A stretch of DNA of 64,000 bases. Origin: Bin87 sp965220505 (GTDB lineage: Bacteria; Chloroflexota; Dehalococcoidia; Lucifugimonadales; UBA3495). Under the pieces are notes generated by a model. The model had not been told where the DNA came from. It did not search any database and saw only the letters and a program-made list of their open reading frames with translations. Positions 16,281 through 24,844 of the stretch are shown here, in pieces. Within the stretch, counting starts at the first letter, position 1. Each line of letters begins with the position of its first letter. The position numbers were made by a program, and so were the translations under genes. The stretch covers positions 186,001 through 250,000 of the forward strand of contig CBDCQE010000003.1 in assembly GCA_965220505.1 (NCBI GenBank). The letters are read 5' to 3'.

Positions 16281-18242
16281 TCAGACCACATCCGCGAGGA
16301 TGTTTCGTTCCACGTACCGACGGAAAGCCGGCAAGTCAGTGAACACTCTGAAACCCTCGTCAGAAACTGCGCGTAGCACGGCGTCTTCCTCTTCGATAAG
16401 CAAAGCGACAGGCTCACTGAACCCAACTTGCATGCCCGCAGGCCAAGCCAAGTCTAGCGTAATAGGCTCACCAGGATACTCAGGAGTAATCTCGTAAGCT
16501 AATTCACCAGTAGGTAGACCGTTTTCGATTGCGAAACGATTGGCGTTCGCCAAGATCACTGCCTCATCATCCGGGTCCGGATCACTCGCCACGATGGAAG
16601 CAACAGGCTGCTGGAGTTTCATATCAGCGGATATCATCTCAGCTGGAGGTATGACCCCGGCGCGCAACGTTGCCAGCATTTCGTTGGCAGCGCCGGCGAG
16701 TAGGCGGCGCCGTGCGTCAAGGAAACGGTGGTAGTTTTCCACCTTCCACAGCTCTGGATCCATGGGTATCCATTGGGACTCCAGTGTGCCAGGCCAGTTG
16801 GCGGCAACTTCCAGCATATATTCGGCGGGCATACGGTCGCCGAGGGCACGGTTGGTTTCCTGCGTTTGAAAGGCTATATTGCCTAAGTTATTGGCGTCTT
16901 TGGCGGAGATTCCATTGCGACCCAAGAAGGCTTTCGGGAAGATGTGATGCAATTCCAGGTTGGTATGGTCACCCAGACTGTGGTGCCGCAGCTGGTTGCC
17001 TGTACCCCAGTCGCGGGCATCCTGTATGCGAGACATAATGTACAGCAGCGGGTAGAACCGTGCTCTGGTGTAATTTAGGTCAAAGTCTTCGTGGGTGACC
17101 TCGCGCTCACCATGGCTCTGTCGCAGATTGCGCAGTAGGCCATCGAAGGGATCTGGCGCTTGCAGCGCGGCCAGGTCCTGGTTGATGACCGTTTCCGTCG
17201 GCCCGGCGTAACGGCCCCAGATGGCGACGCTCACGTACCAATGCAATAGTCGTGCCACCGTTGCCTGCTCGGGCCGATGCCCGCCGAGGTCCACCACGTA
17301 CTTAACCATCACCGGGAACGCCGATTTGCTGCTGTACACGCGGTCGGTGTCCATATGCAGGTGGGTGCGCATGACTTCGATCAGGTAATCAATCGCACGT
17401 TCCGTTTGTTGCAACGCATCCTGGATACGCTCAATGCCGTTCTTTTCCGGTACCAGCCGTTCAAACTCGGAGTTTTGGTTGACCACCGCGTTCATGCAGC
17501 GCAGCAGCCAGTCCAGGTTTGCGCCATTAGGTCCAAATCCGACGCTTTCCCACTTGCTCAGCCGTTGCTGCATCTCTGCGCGCGCGTCGGGCCAGCTGGC
17601 TGCTATGCGGGCCAGCGCCAAGTCGCCTTTGGACAACTTGGTGCCGCCGGAGTTAACCTTGTTGAATACGTCAACCACTACATCAGTTGTTTTGTCGGCG
17701 CCGGTAATCTCTAGTATGGGCATATCGAAGTTGCCGATTTGCCTCACTTTCAACCCGCGCTGCACGTAATCGCTCACGCTAACAGCGTATTCCGGATTAC
17801 TGGTCAGAGAATTAATCCAGCCATTATCATCCGCAAAGAGGGCGGTAACACTGACCCACAGCGGATCATTCTGCATCTTCACTGGAGCGAAAAAATCAAA
17901 TTCTTCGCCTTCCAGGTTGAAGTACAAGTCGGTAAAGGCTTTGGCGTCGCCCTCAAAGAAAACAGGCGGCTTCCCGCGAACCAAGCCGTAAAGGCTGGTT
18001 ACTCGCTGCTGACCGTCCAACAGCAGCTTTATGGCACCTGATGTTCGTGCCCCACCATTGCCGCGCACTTCAACCTGTTCAGCATTGGTGGTCCAGGTCA
18101 GCAATGCTCCCACAGGGTACTCGTGGTACAACGAGTTCATTAGGTCTTTCACCTGCCGGCGCTTCCACACGTAGCCACGCTGAAACATTGGAAGAGCGAG
18201 GGACTCGTTGTCGATATTGTTGAGAATGTCAATAACTTTCAT
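16281..18242 (-). CDS. GmrSD-like DUF262/HNH protein (type IV restriction-like)
   Basis: 653 residues. The N-terminal DUF262 domain starts with LALPMFQRGYVWKRRQVKDL and contains LLDGQQRVTSLYGL, the ParB/Srx-like DGQQR loop thought to bind and hydrolyse nucleotide. A central helical region includes NKVNSGGTKLSKGDLALARI, normal for the family. The nuclease end has ELHHIFPKAFLGRNG followed by NNLGNIAFQTQETNRALGD, the DUF1524-type HNH motif. Together this is the single-chain GmrSD/BrxU-like arrangement that cuts modified phage DNA. No methylase is adjacent, as expected for a modification-dependent system. Its codon use is visibly less GC-rich than nudC beside it, suggesting acquisition. A retropepsin remnant lies just upstream. 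Defence is inferred from family, not shown. Confidence 0.83.
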   Translation of the reverse strand: MKVIDILNNIDNESLALPMFQRGYVWKRRQVKDLMNSLYHEYPVGALLTWTTNAEQVEVRGNGGARTSGAIKLLLDGQQRVTSLYGLVRGKPPVFFEGDAKAFTDLYFNLEGEEFDFFAPVKMQNDPLWVSVTALFADDNGWINSLTSNPEYAVSVSDYVQRGLKVRQIGNFDMPILEITGADKTTDVVVDVFNKVNSGGTKLSKGDLALARIAASWPDARAEMQQRLSKWESVGFGPNGANLDWLLRCMNAVVNQNSEFERLVPEKNGIERIQDALQQTERAIDYLIEVMRTHLHMDTDRVYSSKSAFPVMVKYVVDLGGHRPEQATVARLLHWYVSVAIWGRYAGPTETVINQDLAALQAPDPFDGLLRNLRQSHGEREVTHEDFDLNYTRARFYPLLYIMSRIQDARDWGTGNQLRHHSLGDHTNLELHHIFPKAFLGRNGISAKDANNLGNIAFQTQETNRALGDRMPAEYMLEVAANWPGTLESQWIPMDPELWKVENYHRFLDARRRLLAGAANEMLATLRAGVIPPAEMISADMKLQQPVASIVASDPDPDDEAVILANANRFAIENGLPTGELAYEITPEYPGEPITLDLAWPAGMQVGFSEPVALLIEEEDAVLRAVSDEGFRVFTDLPAFRRYVERNILADVV

Positions 18243-18276
18243 GGCCCGTTTCCAGTTGCATTGAAAACTCGTGGGA

Positions 18277-18462
18277 TCATATCACATAGACGGATTTTTC
18301 CGGTTCGCAGTTTCGAGTGTCACGTAAAGCGGTTATCCGCAGTTCGTGAGCCGCCGCCAGTCGTTGCCGCGCCGGGTCAACCACCAGCAGCGCGCCTTCC
18401 AGGGTGTACATACCGGGCTGCGCGGGGGCGCTTGCGTCGGTGAAAACGACTTGGTGGTCCCC
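18277..18462 (-). pseudogene. C-terminal remnant of a retropepsin-like gene
   Basis: A stop-to-stop stretch of about 61 codons with no usable start reads GDHQVVFTDASAPAQP, then MYTLEGALLVVDPARQRLA, then HELRITALR. The MYTLEGALLVVDP block matches the closing segment of the clan AA proteins in the window (compare AMTLERLGVAADPVHK). The DTG region is absent and the upstream codon is TGA. It is therefore a gene remnant between the DUF262 gene and the SBP56 gene. Confidence 0.5.
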
Positions 18463-18811
18463 TCAATTCCTGCCACGCTCACGCGGCTTTCCCGATGTCA
18501 TCCTCCACAACGCTGCCGTCCGCCTGGGTTCCTGCTTTCGCAGGAATGACGCAGTTAGGCAGATGCCGTGGGTAGGTCATATAAATTCACCTGGCCGGTC
18601 ATGCTCGGGTCTCGTTGGCTCACGCACGGTGCGTCATGGGGCGTTTTATAACCCAAGCTTGCCAGTGCGACAAGGACTGGAGCAGTGTCGCGGATTTTCC
18701 GGTCGCCGCAACGCGTGTTGCCCGGCCACCACCAGCCAATTAGAATGCCCTCAAACTCAAGCAATGGCATTCCCAGTGGCAGGATTACACGCGAACAAGG
18801 AGGCCGGACAG
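18463..18811. other. Intergenic stretch with a small hairpin repeat and probable SBP56 leader
   Basis: I see no coding sequence in this stretch. It contains the hairpin ttcctgc-tttc-gcaggaa (18529-18546) followed by tgacgcag, a common small interspersed-repeat motif in such genomes. Downstream are AT-richer patches (tcatataaattc near 18578, gttttataac near 18641) that could hold the promoter of the rightward SBP56-like gene, but no clear -35/-10 pair stands out. Confidence 0.5.
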
Positions 18812-20194
18812 ATGGCGCTTTGGAGACCCGACCCCACCTTCTACCCTTCGGCGCGGCTGGCGATGGAGGCTCCACAGGAGCGTCTGGCCTACGTCGCCGT
18901 CCTCAACCCAGGTTCGGGCGAACCGGATGCGATGACCGTGGTGGACTGCGACCCCAACTCGGCCTCGTATTCCCAGGTGGTCCACTCATTGGAAATGCCC
19001 AACGTGGGCGACGAGTTACACCATTTCAACTGGAACGCCTGCAGCGCGGCGCTCTGCCCCTCTTCGGCTCATCCCCATCTGGAGCGTCGTTACCTGGTAG
19101 TTCCCAGCCTGGCCAACAGCCGTATCTACATCATCGACACGCAACCCGACCCGGAGCGGCCGCGGATCGTCAAGACCATTGAGGCCGAGCAGGTGCATCG
19201 GGCCGGCTACAGTCGCCCCCATACCGTTCACTGCGGGCCGGACGCGATTTACGTCAGCGCCCTGGGCTCCGCGGAGGGAGATCGCCCCGGGGGCATCATG
19301 CTGCTGGACCACTATACCTTCGAGCCTATCGGGCCTTGGGAATTGGACCGGGGGCCGCAAGAACTGGCCTACGATTTCTGGTGGCACATCGGCATTGACA
19401 CCATGATGACCAGCGAATGGGGAACTCCTGAGATGTTCGAAAGCGGGGCCCGGCTTGAGGACGTAGTGGGCCAGAATTATGGCCACGTCCTGCACTTCTG
19501 GGATATGCGCCGCCGCGCTCACCGCCAGGCAGTCGACCTGGGAGCGCAGCATCAGATGGCCCTTGAGCTGCGCCCGGCACACAACCCGACCCGGCACTAC
19601 GGCTTCTGCGGAGTGGTCGTGAGCACCGAGGACCTGTCGGGCTCAATCTTCCTGTGGCACCGCGACGGCGACCAGTGGGCTGCGACCAAGGTGATTTCCA
19701 TCCCGGCCGAACCTGCCGACGCCTCGGAGTTGCCACCGGCGTTGCAGCCATTGGGCGCGGTACCTCCCCTGATCACCGACATCGACCTGTCGCTGGACGA
19801 CCGTTTCCTCTACATCTCGTGCTGGGGCACCGGCAAGCTGCTGCAGTTCGACGTTTCGGACCCCTTCAACCCCAAGCAGACCGGCGAGTTGGAAATGGGT
19901 GGTGTCGTCCGCCAGGCTCCCCATCCCAACGGAGCCGCCCTGACCGGCGGGCCGCAGATGGTGGAAATCAGTCGTGACGGTCGTCGGGTTTATCTCACCA
20001 ATTCCCTGTATTCCTCCTGGGACGACCAGTTCTATCCTAACGGGCTGAATGGTTGGCTCAGCCGCATCGACGTGAACCCTGAGGGCGGTATGTCGGTCAA
20101 CCCCGATTTCTTCGTCGATTACGGTAAGACACGCACCCACCAGGTGCGGCTGCAGGGAGGCGACGCCTCGTCCGATACGTACTGCTTCCCATAG
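18812..20194 (+). CDS. SBP56 family protein (selenium-binding / methanethiol oxidase-like)
   Basis: The start at 18812 is set by a strong AAGGAGG (18797-18803) 8 nt upstream and gives 460 residues, the normal family length; an extension to 18404 would run through repeat sequence. Family blocks include DELHHFNWNACSAALC, RRYLVVPSLANSRIYIID, ALGSAEGDRPGGIMLLD, LAYDFWWHIGIDTMMTSEWG, NYGHVLHFWDMRRRAHRQAV and the C-terminal THQVRLQGGDASSDTYCFP. SBP56 proteins are beta-propellers; bacterial members oxidise methanethiol to formaldehyde, H2S and H2O2 in a copper-dependent way. The CSAALC region corresponds to the Cys segment linked to selenium binding in the vertebrate protein. No signal peptide is seen at this start. 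A membrane protein gene follows 37 bp later. Confidence 0.9.
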   Translation: MALWRPDPTFYPSARLAMEAPQERLAYVAVLNPGSGEPDAMTVVDCDPNSASYSQVVHSLEMPNVGDELHHFNWNACSAALCPSSAHPHLERRYLVVPSLANSRIYIIDTQPDPERPRIVKTIEAEQVHRAGYSRPHTVHCGPDAIYVSALGSAEGDRPGGIMLLDHYTFEPIGPWELDRGPQELAYDFWWHIGIDTMMTSEWGTPEMFESGARLEDVVGQNYGHVLHFWDMRRRAHRQAVDLGAQHQMALELRPAHNPTRHYGFCGVVVSTEDLSGSIFLWHRDGDQWAATKVISIPAEPADASELPPALQPLGAVPPLITDIDLSLDDRFLYISCWGTGKLLQFDVSDPFNPKQTGELEMGGVVRQAPHPNGAALTGGPQMVEISRDGRRVYLTNSLYSSWDDQFYPNGLNGWLSRIDVNPEGGMSVNPDFFVDYGKTRTHQVRLQGGDASSDTYCFP

Positions 20195-20231
20195 CGGACG
20201 CAATCACGTCGGCTTTTGGGCCGTCGGAGCG

Positions 20232-20951
20232 GTGATGCCGGCAGTGCTGCTGCACGCCCTCATCCCCGATCCGGCGGCCCTCGCGTCGCTGGGGCCGTGG
20301 CTGGGACTGGCGGCGCTGGGCCTGTTCCACGGTCTGAACCCGGCCATGGGGTGGCTGTTCGCGGTGGCCCTGGCTTTGCAACGGCAACGCCCGATCCAGT
20401 TGTACACGGCCACGGGATACATCGCCGTCGGCCATTTGGCATCCGTGGCCGTGGTCATGGCGGCGCTGCTACTGGCCGGGGCGTTTCTGCCGTTGCGGTG
20501 GGTGCGGATCGCTGCCGGCGCGATATTGCTGGGGTTCGGCCTGTTCCGATTGGCGCTTTACTACCGGCATCCCCGCTGGGTGGGCATGAACGTGGACGGC
20601 CGGGATTTGATCGTGTGGTCGTTTTTGATGGCGACGGCCCACGGCGCAGGGCTGATGCTGGCGCCCGTGGCGTTGGCCCTGACCGGACCGGGCGCTCAGT
20701 CGGGGATCGCCGGCGACCTGGGCGAGCACGGCGGCTTTCTCTCATTGACGGACGCCCCGATATGGTGGCTGGTTGGTCTCCTGATGCACACCATAGTCAT
20801 GCTGATGGCAATGCTGGCAGCAGCGGCGGTGGTCTATTATCAGGTTGGCCTGGCGTTTTTGCGGAGGGGGTGGATCAACCTTGACCTGCTGTGGGCCGGC
20901 TCTCTGGTCGCGGCCGGCCTGATCACGCTGGTATGGGCGCTGGTAGACTAG
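20232..20951 (+). CDS. Polytopic membrane protein, NicO/HupE-like features
   Basis: 239 residues with about six or seven hydrophobic helices. The first helix contains GLFHGLNPAMGWLFAVALAL and a later one MATAHGAGLMLAPVALAL. Paired His-Gly and Asn-Pro motifs of this sort are seen in HupE/UreJ and NicO/RcnA metal permeases (typically HALDPDH or HGxxP). The acidic residues of those families are not well preserved, so I only suggest a metal- or small-solute-transport role. It is 37 bp downstream of the SBP56 gene on the same strand, and a copper- or sulfur-related function would fit that neighbour. The start is the first of two adjacent ATG codons. Confidence 0.55.
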   Translation: MMPAVLLHALIPDPAALASLGPWLGLAALGLFHGLNPAMGWLFAVALALQRQRPIQLYTATGYIAVGHLASVAVVMAALLLAGAFLPLRWVRIAAGAILLGFGLFRLALYYRHPRWVGMNVDGRDLIVWSFLMATAHGAGLMLAPVALALTGPGAQSGIAGDLGEHGGFLSLTDAPIWWLVGLLMHTIVMLMAMLAAAAVVYYQVGLAFLRRGWINLDLLWAGSLVAAGLITLVWALVD

Positions 20952-21057
20952 CCGCCAATTCCCCGGATCGGCCGATGCAAACGTGGGTGGATGGGTTCAG
21001 GTATCCCAGTTGGTGAATCGGCGGTATTGCACCCAGCGGGGCCCGGTCCATTCGCCG

Positions 21058-21864
21058 TCAGTCGGCAGCCGCTGACGGGTACTCCGGCCGGCGGCGTTCC
21101 CGCAGGGCGGCCAGGCCCTCCTTCACGTCGTCGCCGAAGAAGCCCAGGGCCTCGGCCAGCAGGGAGTAGTCGAAAGAGGTGTGGCCGGCCTGACGGAGCC
21201 ATTGGTTCAGGGCGCGCTTGGTGAAGCGGATGGCGGGCTGAGGTCCGTCGGCCAGGCGGCGGGCGACGCGCATGGCGGTTTCCATCAGCTCGTCCCGGGG
21301 CACGGCCATGCTGACCAGCCCGATGCGCTCGGCCTCCTTGCCATCCAGGAAATCACAGGTGAGCAGGTAGTACTTGGCCTTGGCCATGCCGCAGAGCAGG
21401 GGCCAGATGATGGCGGCGTGGTCGCCGGCGGCGACGCCCAGGCGGATATGCCCGTCGGTGATGCGCGCGTCCTCGGCGGCGATGGAAATGTCGGCCATGA
21501 GGGCGACGGCCAGGCCCGCGCCCACGGCCACGCCGTTGATGGCGGAGATGACCGGCTTGTCCAGGTTCAGGATGTTGTAGACGATGTCGCCGGCCTCTTT
21601 GGTATTCTGGGCGACGATGGTCGGGTTGTCGATGGCCTGCTCGATCATCTCGAAATCGCCGCCGGCCGAGAAAGCCTCGCCGGCGCCGGTAACCACGGCG
21701 ACTCGTATCTCCGGGTCGGCGCCAATGTCCAACCAGATGCGGCTGAGCTCGTTATGCAGACGGAAGTTGGTGGAGTTAAGGGTCTCAGGACGGTTCATCG
21801 TGAGGGTGATGATGCCGTCGGACTTTTCGATGAGCAGGTGCTGGTAGGAGGAGTAATCGGTCAT
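21058..21864 (-). CDS. Enoyl-CoA hydratase/isomerase family protein
   Basis: I choose the start at 21864 (MTDYSSYQHLLIEKSDGII), giving 268 residues; a longer in-frame extension has no family match. Crotonase-fold landmarks are TLTMNRPETLNSTNF, the first oxyanion-hole strand VVTGAGEAFSAGGDFEMI, and the second PVISAINGVAVGAGLAVAL. The first catalytic Glu of true hydratases is not obvious in the second oxyanion region, where ADISIAAEDARITDGHIRLG follows. The substrate could be an enoyl-CoA or another CoA thioester. It belongs to a leftward run with a CoA-transferase and an SDR, consistent with acyl-CoA catabolism. Confidence 0.87.
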   Translation of the reverse strand: MTDYSSYQHLLIEKSDGIITLTMNRPETLNSTNFRLHNELSRIWLDIGADPEIRVAVVTGAGEAFSAGGDFEMIEQAIDNPTIVAQNTKEAGDIVYNILNLDKPVISAINGVAVGAGLAVALMADISIAAEDARITDGHIRLGVAAGDHAAIIWPLLCGMAKAKYYLLTCDFLDGKEAERIGLVSMAVPRDELMETAMRVARRLADGPQPAIRFTKRALNQWLRQAGHTSFDYSLLAEALGFFGDDVKEGLAALRERRRPEYPSAAAD

Positions 21865-21898
21865 TGCGAATATCTCACGGGCAGGTTGTCGAAAGATG

Positions 21899-22411
21899 TC
21901 ATTCTCCGCTGTCAGTTTGCGTCGGCTCGAAATCGGGCGGCAGGTCAAATGTCGGACGCCCATCCGGACGGTGGCTGTGGGACAGAATGGCCATCATCAG
22001 TTGGTAGTGGTTGCGTTGCATCTGGAGCTGCATCTGCGTGACCGTGTTTTTCAACTCGTTGATAGAGGTTTGCAGAGCCTCCGTCTTTTCGTTGATAGAG
22101 GTTTGCAGAGCCTCCGTCTTTTCGTTGATAGAGGTTTGCAGAGCCTCCGTCTTTTCGTTGATAGAGGTTTGCAGAGCCTCCGTCTTTTCGTTGATAGAGG
22201 TTTGCAGAGCCTCCGTCTTTTCGTTGATAGAGGTTTGCAGAGCCTCCGTCTTCTCAGTCAGCGAAGTCCTGTTTCCGGCCACTTCTGAATCCAGCCTGCC
22301 TATGTCGCGCAAGATGCTTCCCATGCGGTTCCATAGAGCCATCATCGCGCCGAGCATGAACAGAAGGACGGCACCGTAGATAATGGAGGGGATGAGTTCG
22401 GTTATCGGCAT
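21899..22411 (-). CDS. Membrane-anchored coiled-coil protein with six EKTEALQTSIN repeats
   Basis: The start at 22411 (MPITELIPSIIYGAVLLFML) gives 170 residues: one N-terminal transmembrane helix, a short linker, then six tandem 11-residue units of EKTEALQTSIN (about residues 50-117), continuing into ELKNTVTQMQLQMQRNHYQL. Eleven-residue (hendecad) periodicity with Leu/Ile at regular places predicts a long parallel coiled coil. The domain plan is like small RmuC-like or Apo-like anchored rods, but no specific family is recognised. The repeats are nearly identical at DNA level, so copy number probably changes by slippage. It lies 34 bp upstream of the enoyl-CoA hydratase start and 44 bp downstream of the CoA-transferase stop. 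Confidence 0.7.
   Translation of the reverse strand: MPITELIPSIIYGAVLLFMLGAMMALWNRMGSILRDIGRLDSEVAGNRTSLTEKTEALQTSINEKTEALQTSINEKTEALQTSINEKTEALQTSINEKTEALQTSINEKTEALQTSINELKNTVTQMQLQMQRNHYQLMMAILSHSHRPDGRPTFDLPPDFEPTQTDSGE
22058..22255. repeat. Six tandem 33-bp direct repeats inside the coiled-coil gene
   Basis: Units begin at 22058, 22091, 22124, 22157, 22190 and 22223, each starting gttgatagaggtttgcagag on the plus strand. The last copy differs by one base (cttctc for cttttc). There are no spacers, so this is a coding minisatellite, not a CRISPR array. The near identity implies recent expansion or homogenisation. Confidence 0.95.
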
Positions 22412-22455
22412 TTTCGGTACCCTGCATTTACGAGTGATTACGAAGCGCCACAATG

Positions 22456-23658
22456 CTACCAGACGATTTGTGCCTCTTGCAGCGCGGTGAGTTCAGTTTC
22501 ATCCATGCCCAGCAGGCCGCAGAAGACCTCGTGGTTGTGCTCGCCGAGGTCGGGCGTCCAGCGCAGCGGATCGGTGGGAGTCTCGGAGAAGCGCCAGGGT
22601 GGGGCCACGGCGCGCTGCTCGCCCTTCTCGGCATGAACGGTGGAGGGGAAGGCTTCGCGTTGGGCAAGGTGCGGGTCGGACATGAGCTGGTCCGCAGATA
22701 GCGACGGGAAAGCAGCGATGCCGGCGGATTGCAACAGGTCCGTCACCTCTTCGGCGGTGCGTGTGGCCGTCCATTCGGACACACGCTGCTCCAGGGTGTC
22801 CTGGTTATGCCAGCGCAGGAAGGCGTCGCCGTATTCGTCGGCATCCGCCCATGCGGGATTGTCCATGGCCCTTTTGAGCGAGCGCCATTGGTCGTCGTCC
22901 GCCACCGCGATGGTCACCCACTGGTCTTCGCCGAGGCAGGGGAACACGCCGTGGGGCACCATGGTGTCGTCCCGGTTGCCCAGGCGCGCGGTGTCCCGCT
23001 CGTTCATGGCGGTATCCATGAGGGTATGACCCATGAAGGCCGTGGCAATGTCCCGCACGGCGACGTCAGCGCGCTGACCTACCTGGTGGCTGCGGTGAGC
23101 GCACAGCGCGGCGACCGCCGAGAAGGCCGCCATCATGCCGCCGGTGTGGTCCATGGCATGGCGCAGCTCCACCGGCGGCCCATCGGGATAGCCGGTGAGG
23201 TAGCCAAGGCCCCCCAGCGCGGCGAACATCGGCGCGTAGCCAGCGTAACGGGCCTCGGGGCCGGTCTGCCCGTTGGAAGACAGGGACACCATGATGATGT
23301 CGGGCTTGATCTCACGCAGCTGGGGATACCCCAGGCCCAGGCGGTCCATGACGCCGGGCCGGAAGTTCTCCAGCACCACGTCGGATATACGCACCAGGTC
23401 GTAGGCCAGCTCCAGAGCACGCGCCTCCTTGAGGTTGAGGGTGACGGACCGCTTGCTGGCGTTGACCTGCTCAAAGGACGACGGGGGTTTGCCGTACATG
23501 GCATGGGGCCGGCGCGTAATGTCCAGGCGCGCCGCCGATTCGACCTTGATTACGTCGGCGCCCAGAGAGGCCAGGATCATGCCGGCGAAGGGTCCGGCGG
23601 CGTGCACGGAGAAATCGGCGACGCGCACGCCGGAGAGGGGAGCGGATGAGTTGGTCAT
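22456..23658 (-). CDS. CaiB/BaiF family (class III) CoA-transferase
   Basis: The start at 23658 (MTNSSAPLSGVRVADFSVHA) gives 400 residues, the normal length. Family blocks are AGPFAGMILASLGADVIKVE, DVVLENFRPGVMDRLGLGY, MVSLSSNGQTGPEARYAGYA and ELRHAMDHTGGMMAAFSAVA. The Asp in the MDHTGG segment is the usual carrier of the CoA acyl-aspartate intermediate. The C-terminal EHNHEVFCGLLGMDETELT is the typical tail. It moves CoA between carboxylic acids; donor and acceptor are not known. It is grouped with an SDR upstream (106 bp) and the enoyl-CoA hydratase downstream. A fragment of a close paralogue is at 26734-26841. Confidence 0.93.
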   Translation of the reverse strand: MTNSSAPLSGVRVADFSVHAAGPFAGMILASLGADVIKVESAARLDITRRPHAMYGKPPSSFEQVNASKRSVTLNLKEARALELAYDLVRISDVVLENFRPGVMDRLGLGYPQLREIKPDIIMVSLSSNGQTGPEARYAGYAPMFAALGGLGYLTGYPDGPPVELRHAMDHTGGMMAAFSAVAALCAHRSHQVGQRADVAVRDIATAFMGHTLMDTAMNERDTARLGNRDDTMVPHGVFPCLGEDQWVTIAVADDDQWRSLKRAMDNPAWADADEYGDAFLRWHNQDTLEQRVSEWTATRTAEEVTDLLQSAGIAAFPSLSADQLMSDPHLAQREAFPSTVHAEKGEQRAVAPPWRFSETPTDPLRWTPDLGEHNHEVFCGLLGMDETELTALQEAQIVW

Positions 23659-23764
23659 GTTCACCGCCTGTTGGCTACGCGGCCGCTGAGCCGTTCTGGT
23701 ATTTCCATCCCTAGCTCCACCCGGCGACGCCAACAAAGACGCCGCCGGGAAATCCCGCCTGCGG

Positions 23765-24583
23765 CTAGTAGTACACGGCGTTGCCGGTGCCCCCGCCGGC
23801 CGCGATCAGCTCGCCGGTGATGGCCCAGGCCTTGTCGGAGGCGAGGAAGGCGGTCAGGTAACCGATTTCTGAGGCGTCGACCATGCGGCAGATGTGGTTG
23901 CCGCGCGCCGAGCCGGGGGAGAAGTCCTGCGCTTCGGCCTCCTCCGGGGACACGCCCAACTGCTCGGCGCGGGCGGCCAGGAGGCTGGGCGTGCGCTCGG
24001 TGCGCGTGGTACCCGGATGGATGCAGTTCACGGTGATGCCGAACTGGCCCAACTGCGCGGCCAGGGTCTTGGTCATGTGCACCAGCGAGGTGTTGCGCGC
24101 GCCGCCGCTGAGGTTGCCGGCGTTGCGGGCGTTGAGTCCGCTGATGTTGATGATGCGCCCGTAGCCCTGGGCCTTGAGCAGAGGGATGGCGGCCCGGGAG
24201 CAGCGCAGGGCTCCGACGAACTTCACGTCGAAGTCGCTGATTAGGTCCTCGTCGATGAGGTCCTCGATGGGTCCGGTGGCCGACGGCGAGCCGCCGGGAA
24301 GGGACGCGCTGTTGACCAGGATGTGTAGCCCGCCCAGCGCGTCGGCCGCCTCGTTGATGACCCGATCCACCTGCTCGCGGTTGGTTGCATCGAACGACAT
24401 GGGGATGGCGCGGCGTCCGGTGGTCTCGGCGATCTCGGCGGCGGTCGCCTCCAGATCGGGCATGGAGCGCGAGCCGACCACCACGTCGGCGCCCTCGCGG
24501 GCCAGTTCCAGCGCAATCGCCTTGCCGATGCCGCGGCTGGCGCCGCCCACAAATGCCAGTTTGCCTTCTAGTCCAAAATCCAT
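23765..24583 (-). CDS. SDR-family protein lacking the YxxxK catalytic pair
   Basis: 272 residues with a full Rossmann frame: cofactor loop GGASRGIGKAIALELAREG, VNSASLPGG in place of NNAG, and the INISGLNARN strand that carries the Ser. Where YxxxK is expected, the sequence reads LSGGARNTSLVHMTKTLAAQ: aligning on the HxTK of the alpha-F helix puts Gly at the Tyr position and Asn at the Lys position. Later elements (FGITVNCIHPGTTRTERT and a C-terminal ITGELIAAGGG) are normal. A classical oxidoreductase mechanism is therefore doubtful, although cofactor binding looks intact. Its partners in the run are CoA-thioester enzymes. Confidence 0.85.
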   Translation of the reverse strand: MDFGLEGKLAFVGGASRGIGKAIALELAREGADVVVGSRSMPDLEATAAEIAETTGRRAIPMSFDATNREQVDRVINEAADALGGLHILVNSASLPGGSPSATGPIEDLIDEDLISDFDVKFVGALRCSRAAIPLLKAQGYGRIINISGLNARNAGNLSGGARNTSLVHMTKTLAAQLGQFGITVNCIHPGTTRTERTPSLLAARAEQLGVSPEEAEAQDFSPGSARGNHICRMVDASEIGYLTAFLASDKAWAITGELIAAGGGTGNAVYY

Positions 24584-24830
24584 GAGGAATAGCCTCCGTT
24601 AGGATGTGCGATGCGAACGCGCCGGAAGGGGCGGGCTCGCTGGAATAGGGGGATTATACAAGGCAAAATCCCGCTGCATGAAGGCATAACAGGGCCCGGC
24701 AGCCTCGCACTTGGGGCTCCCGACGGTTGCCCCTGAGGTCAGAAGCACGACCGCATGGCCTGTCGTTCCCGATGCCGCTACTGTCGGCGAAGAATTTTGC
24801 TTGGTAGACGTTACGGATGGATTTATCGAT
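24584..24830. other. Intergenic stretch upstream of the retron
   Basis: No coding sequence is seen. GC-rich at the left, it becomes AT-rich from about 24790 (agaattttgcttggtagacg), ending in the retron -10 box. It also contains the promoter region for the leftward SDR gene. Confidence 0.5.
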
Positions 24831-24836
24831 TATAAT
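24831..24836 (+). promoter_or_regulatory. Perfect TATAAT -10 box of the retron
   Basis: TATAAT at 24831-24836 within an AT-rich patch. Transcription would start about 7 nt downstream, near 24843-24845, exactly where the predicted a1 arm of the retron RNA begins. A -35 box is not clear; weak matches lie near 24805-24816. Confidence 0.65.
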
Positions 24837-24844
24837 GCATTATT

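Noticed and set aside
18404..18811. Long N-terminal extension of the SBP56 gene
   Set aside because: It has no family match and includes a hairpin repeat; a strong AAGGAGG selects the ATG at 18812.
22058..22255. Direct repeats that could suggest a CRISPR array
   Set aside because: The six 33-bp units are head-to-tail with no spacers and encode an 11-residue coiled-coil repeat; no cas gene is near.
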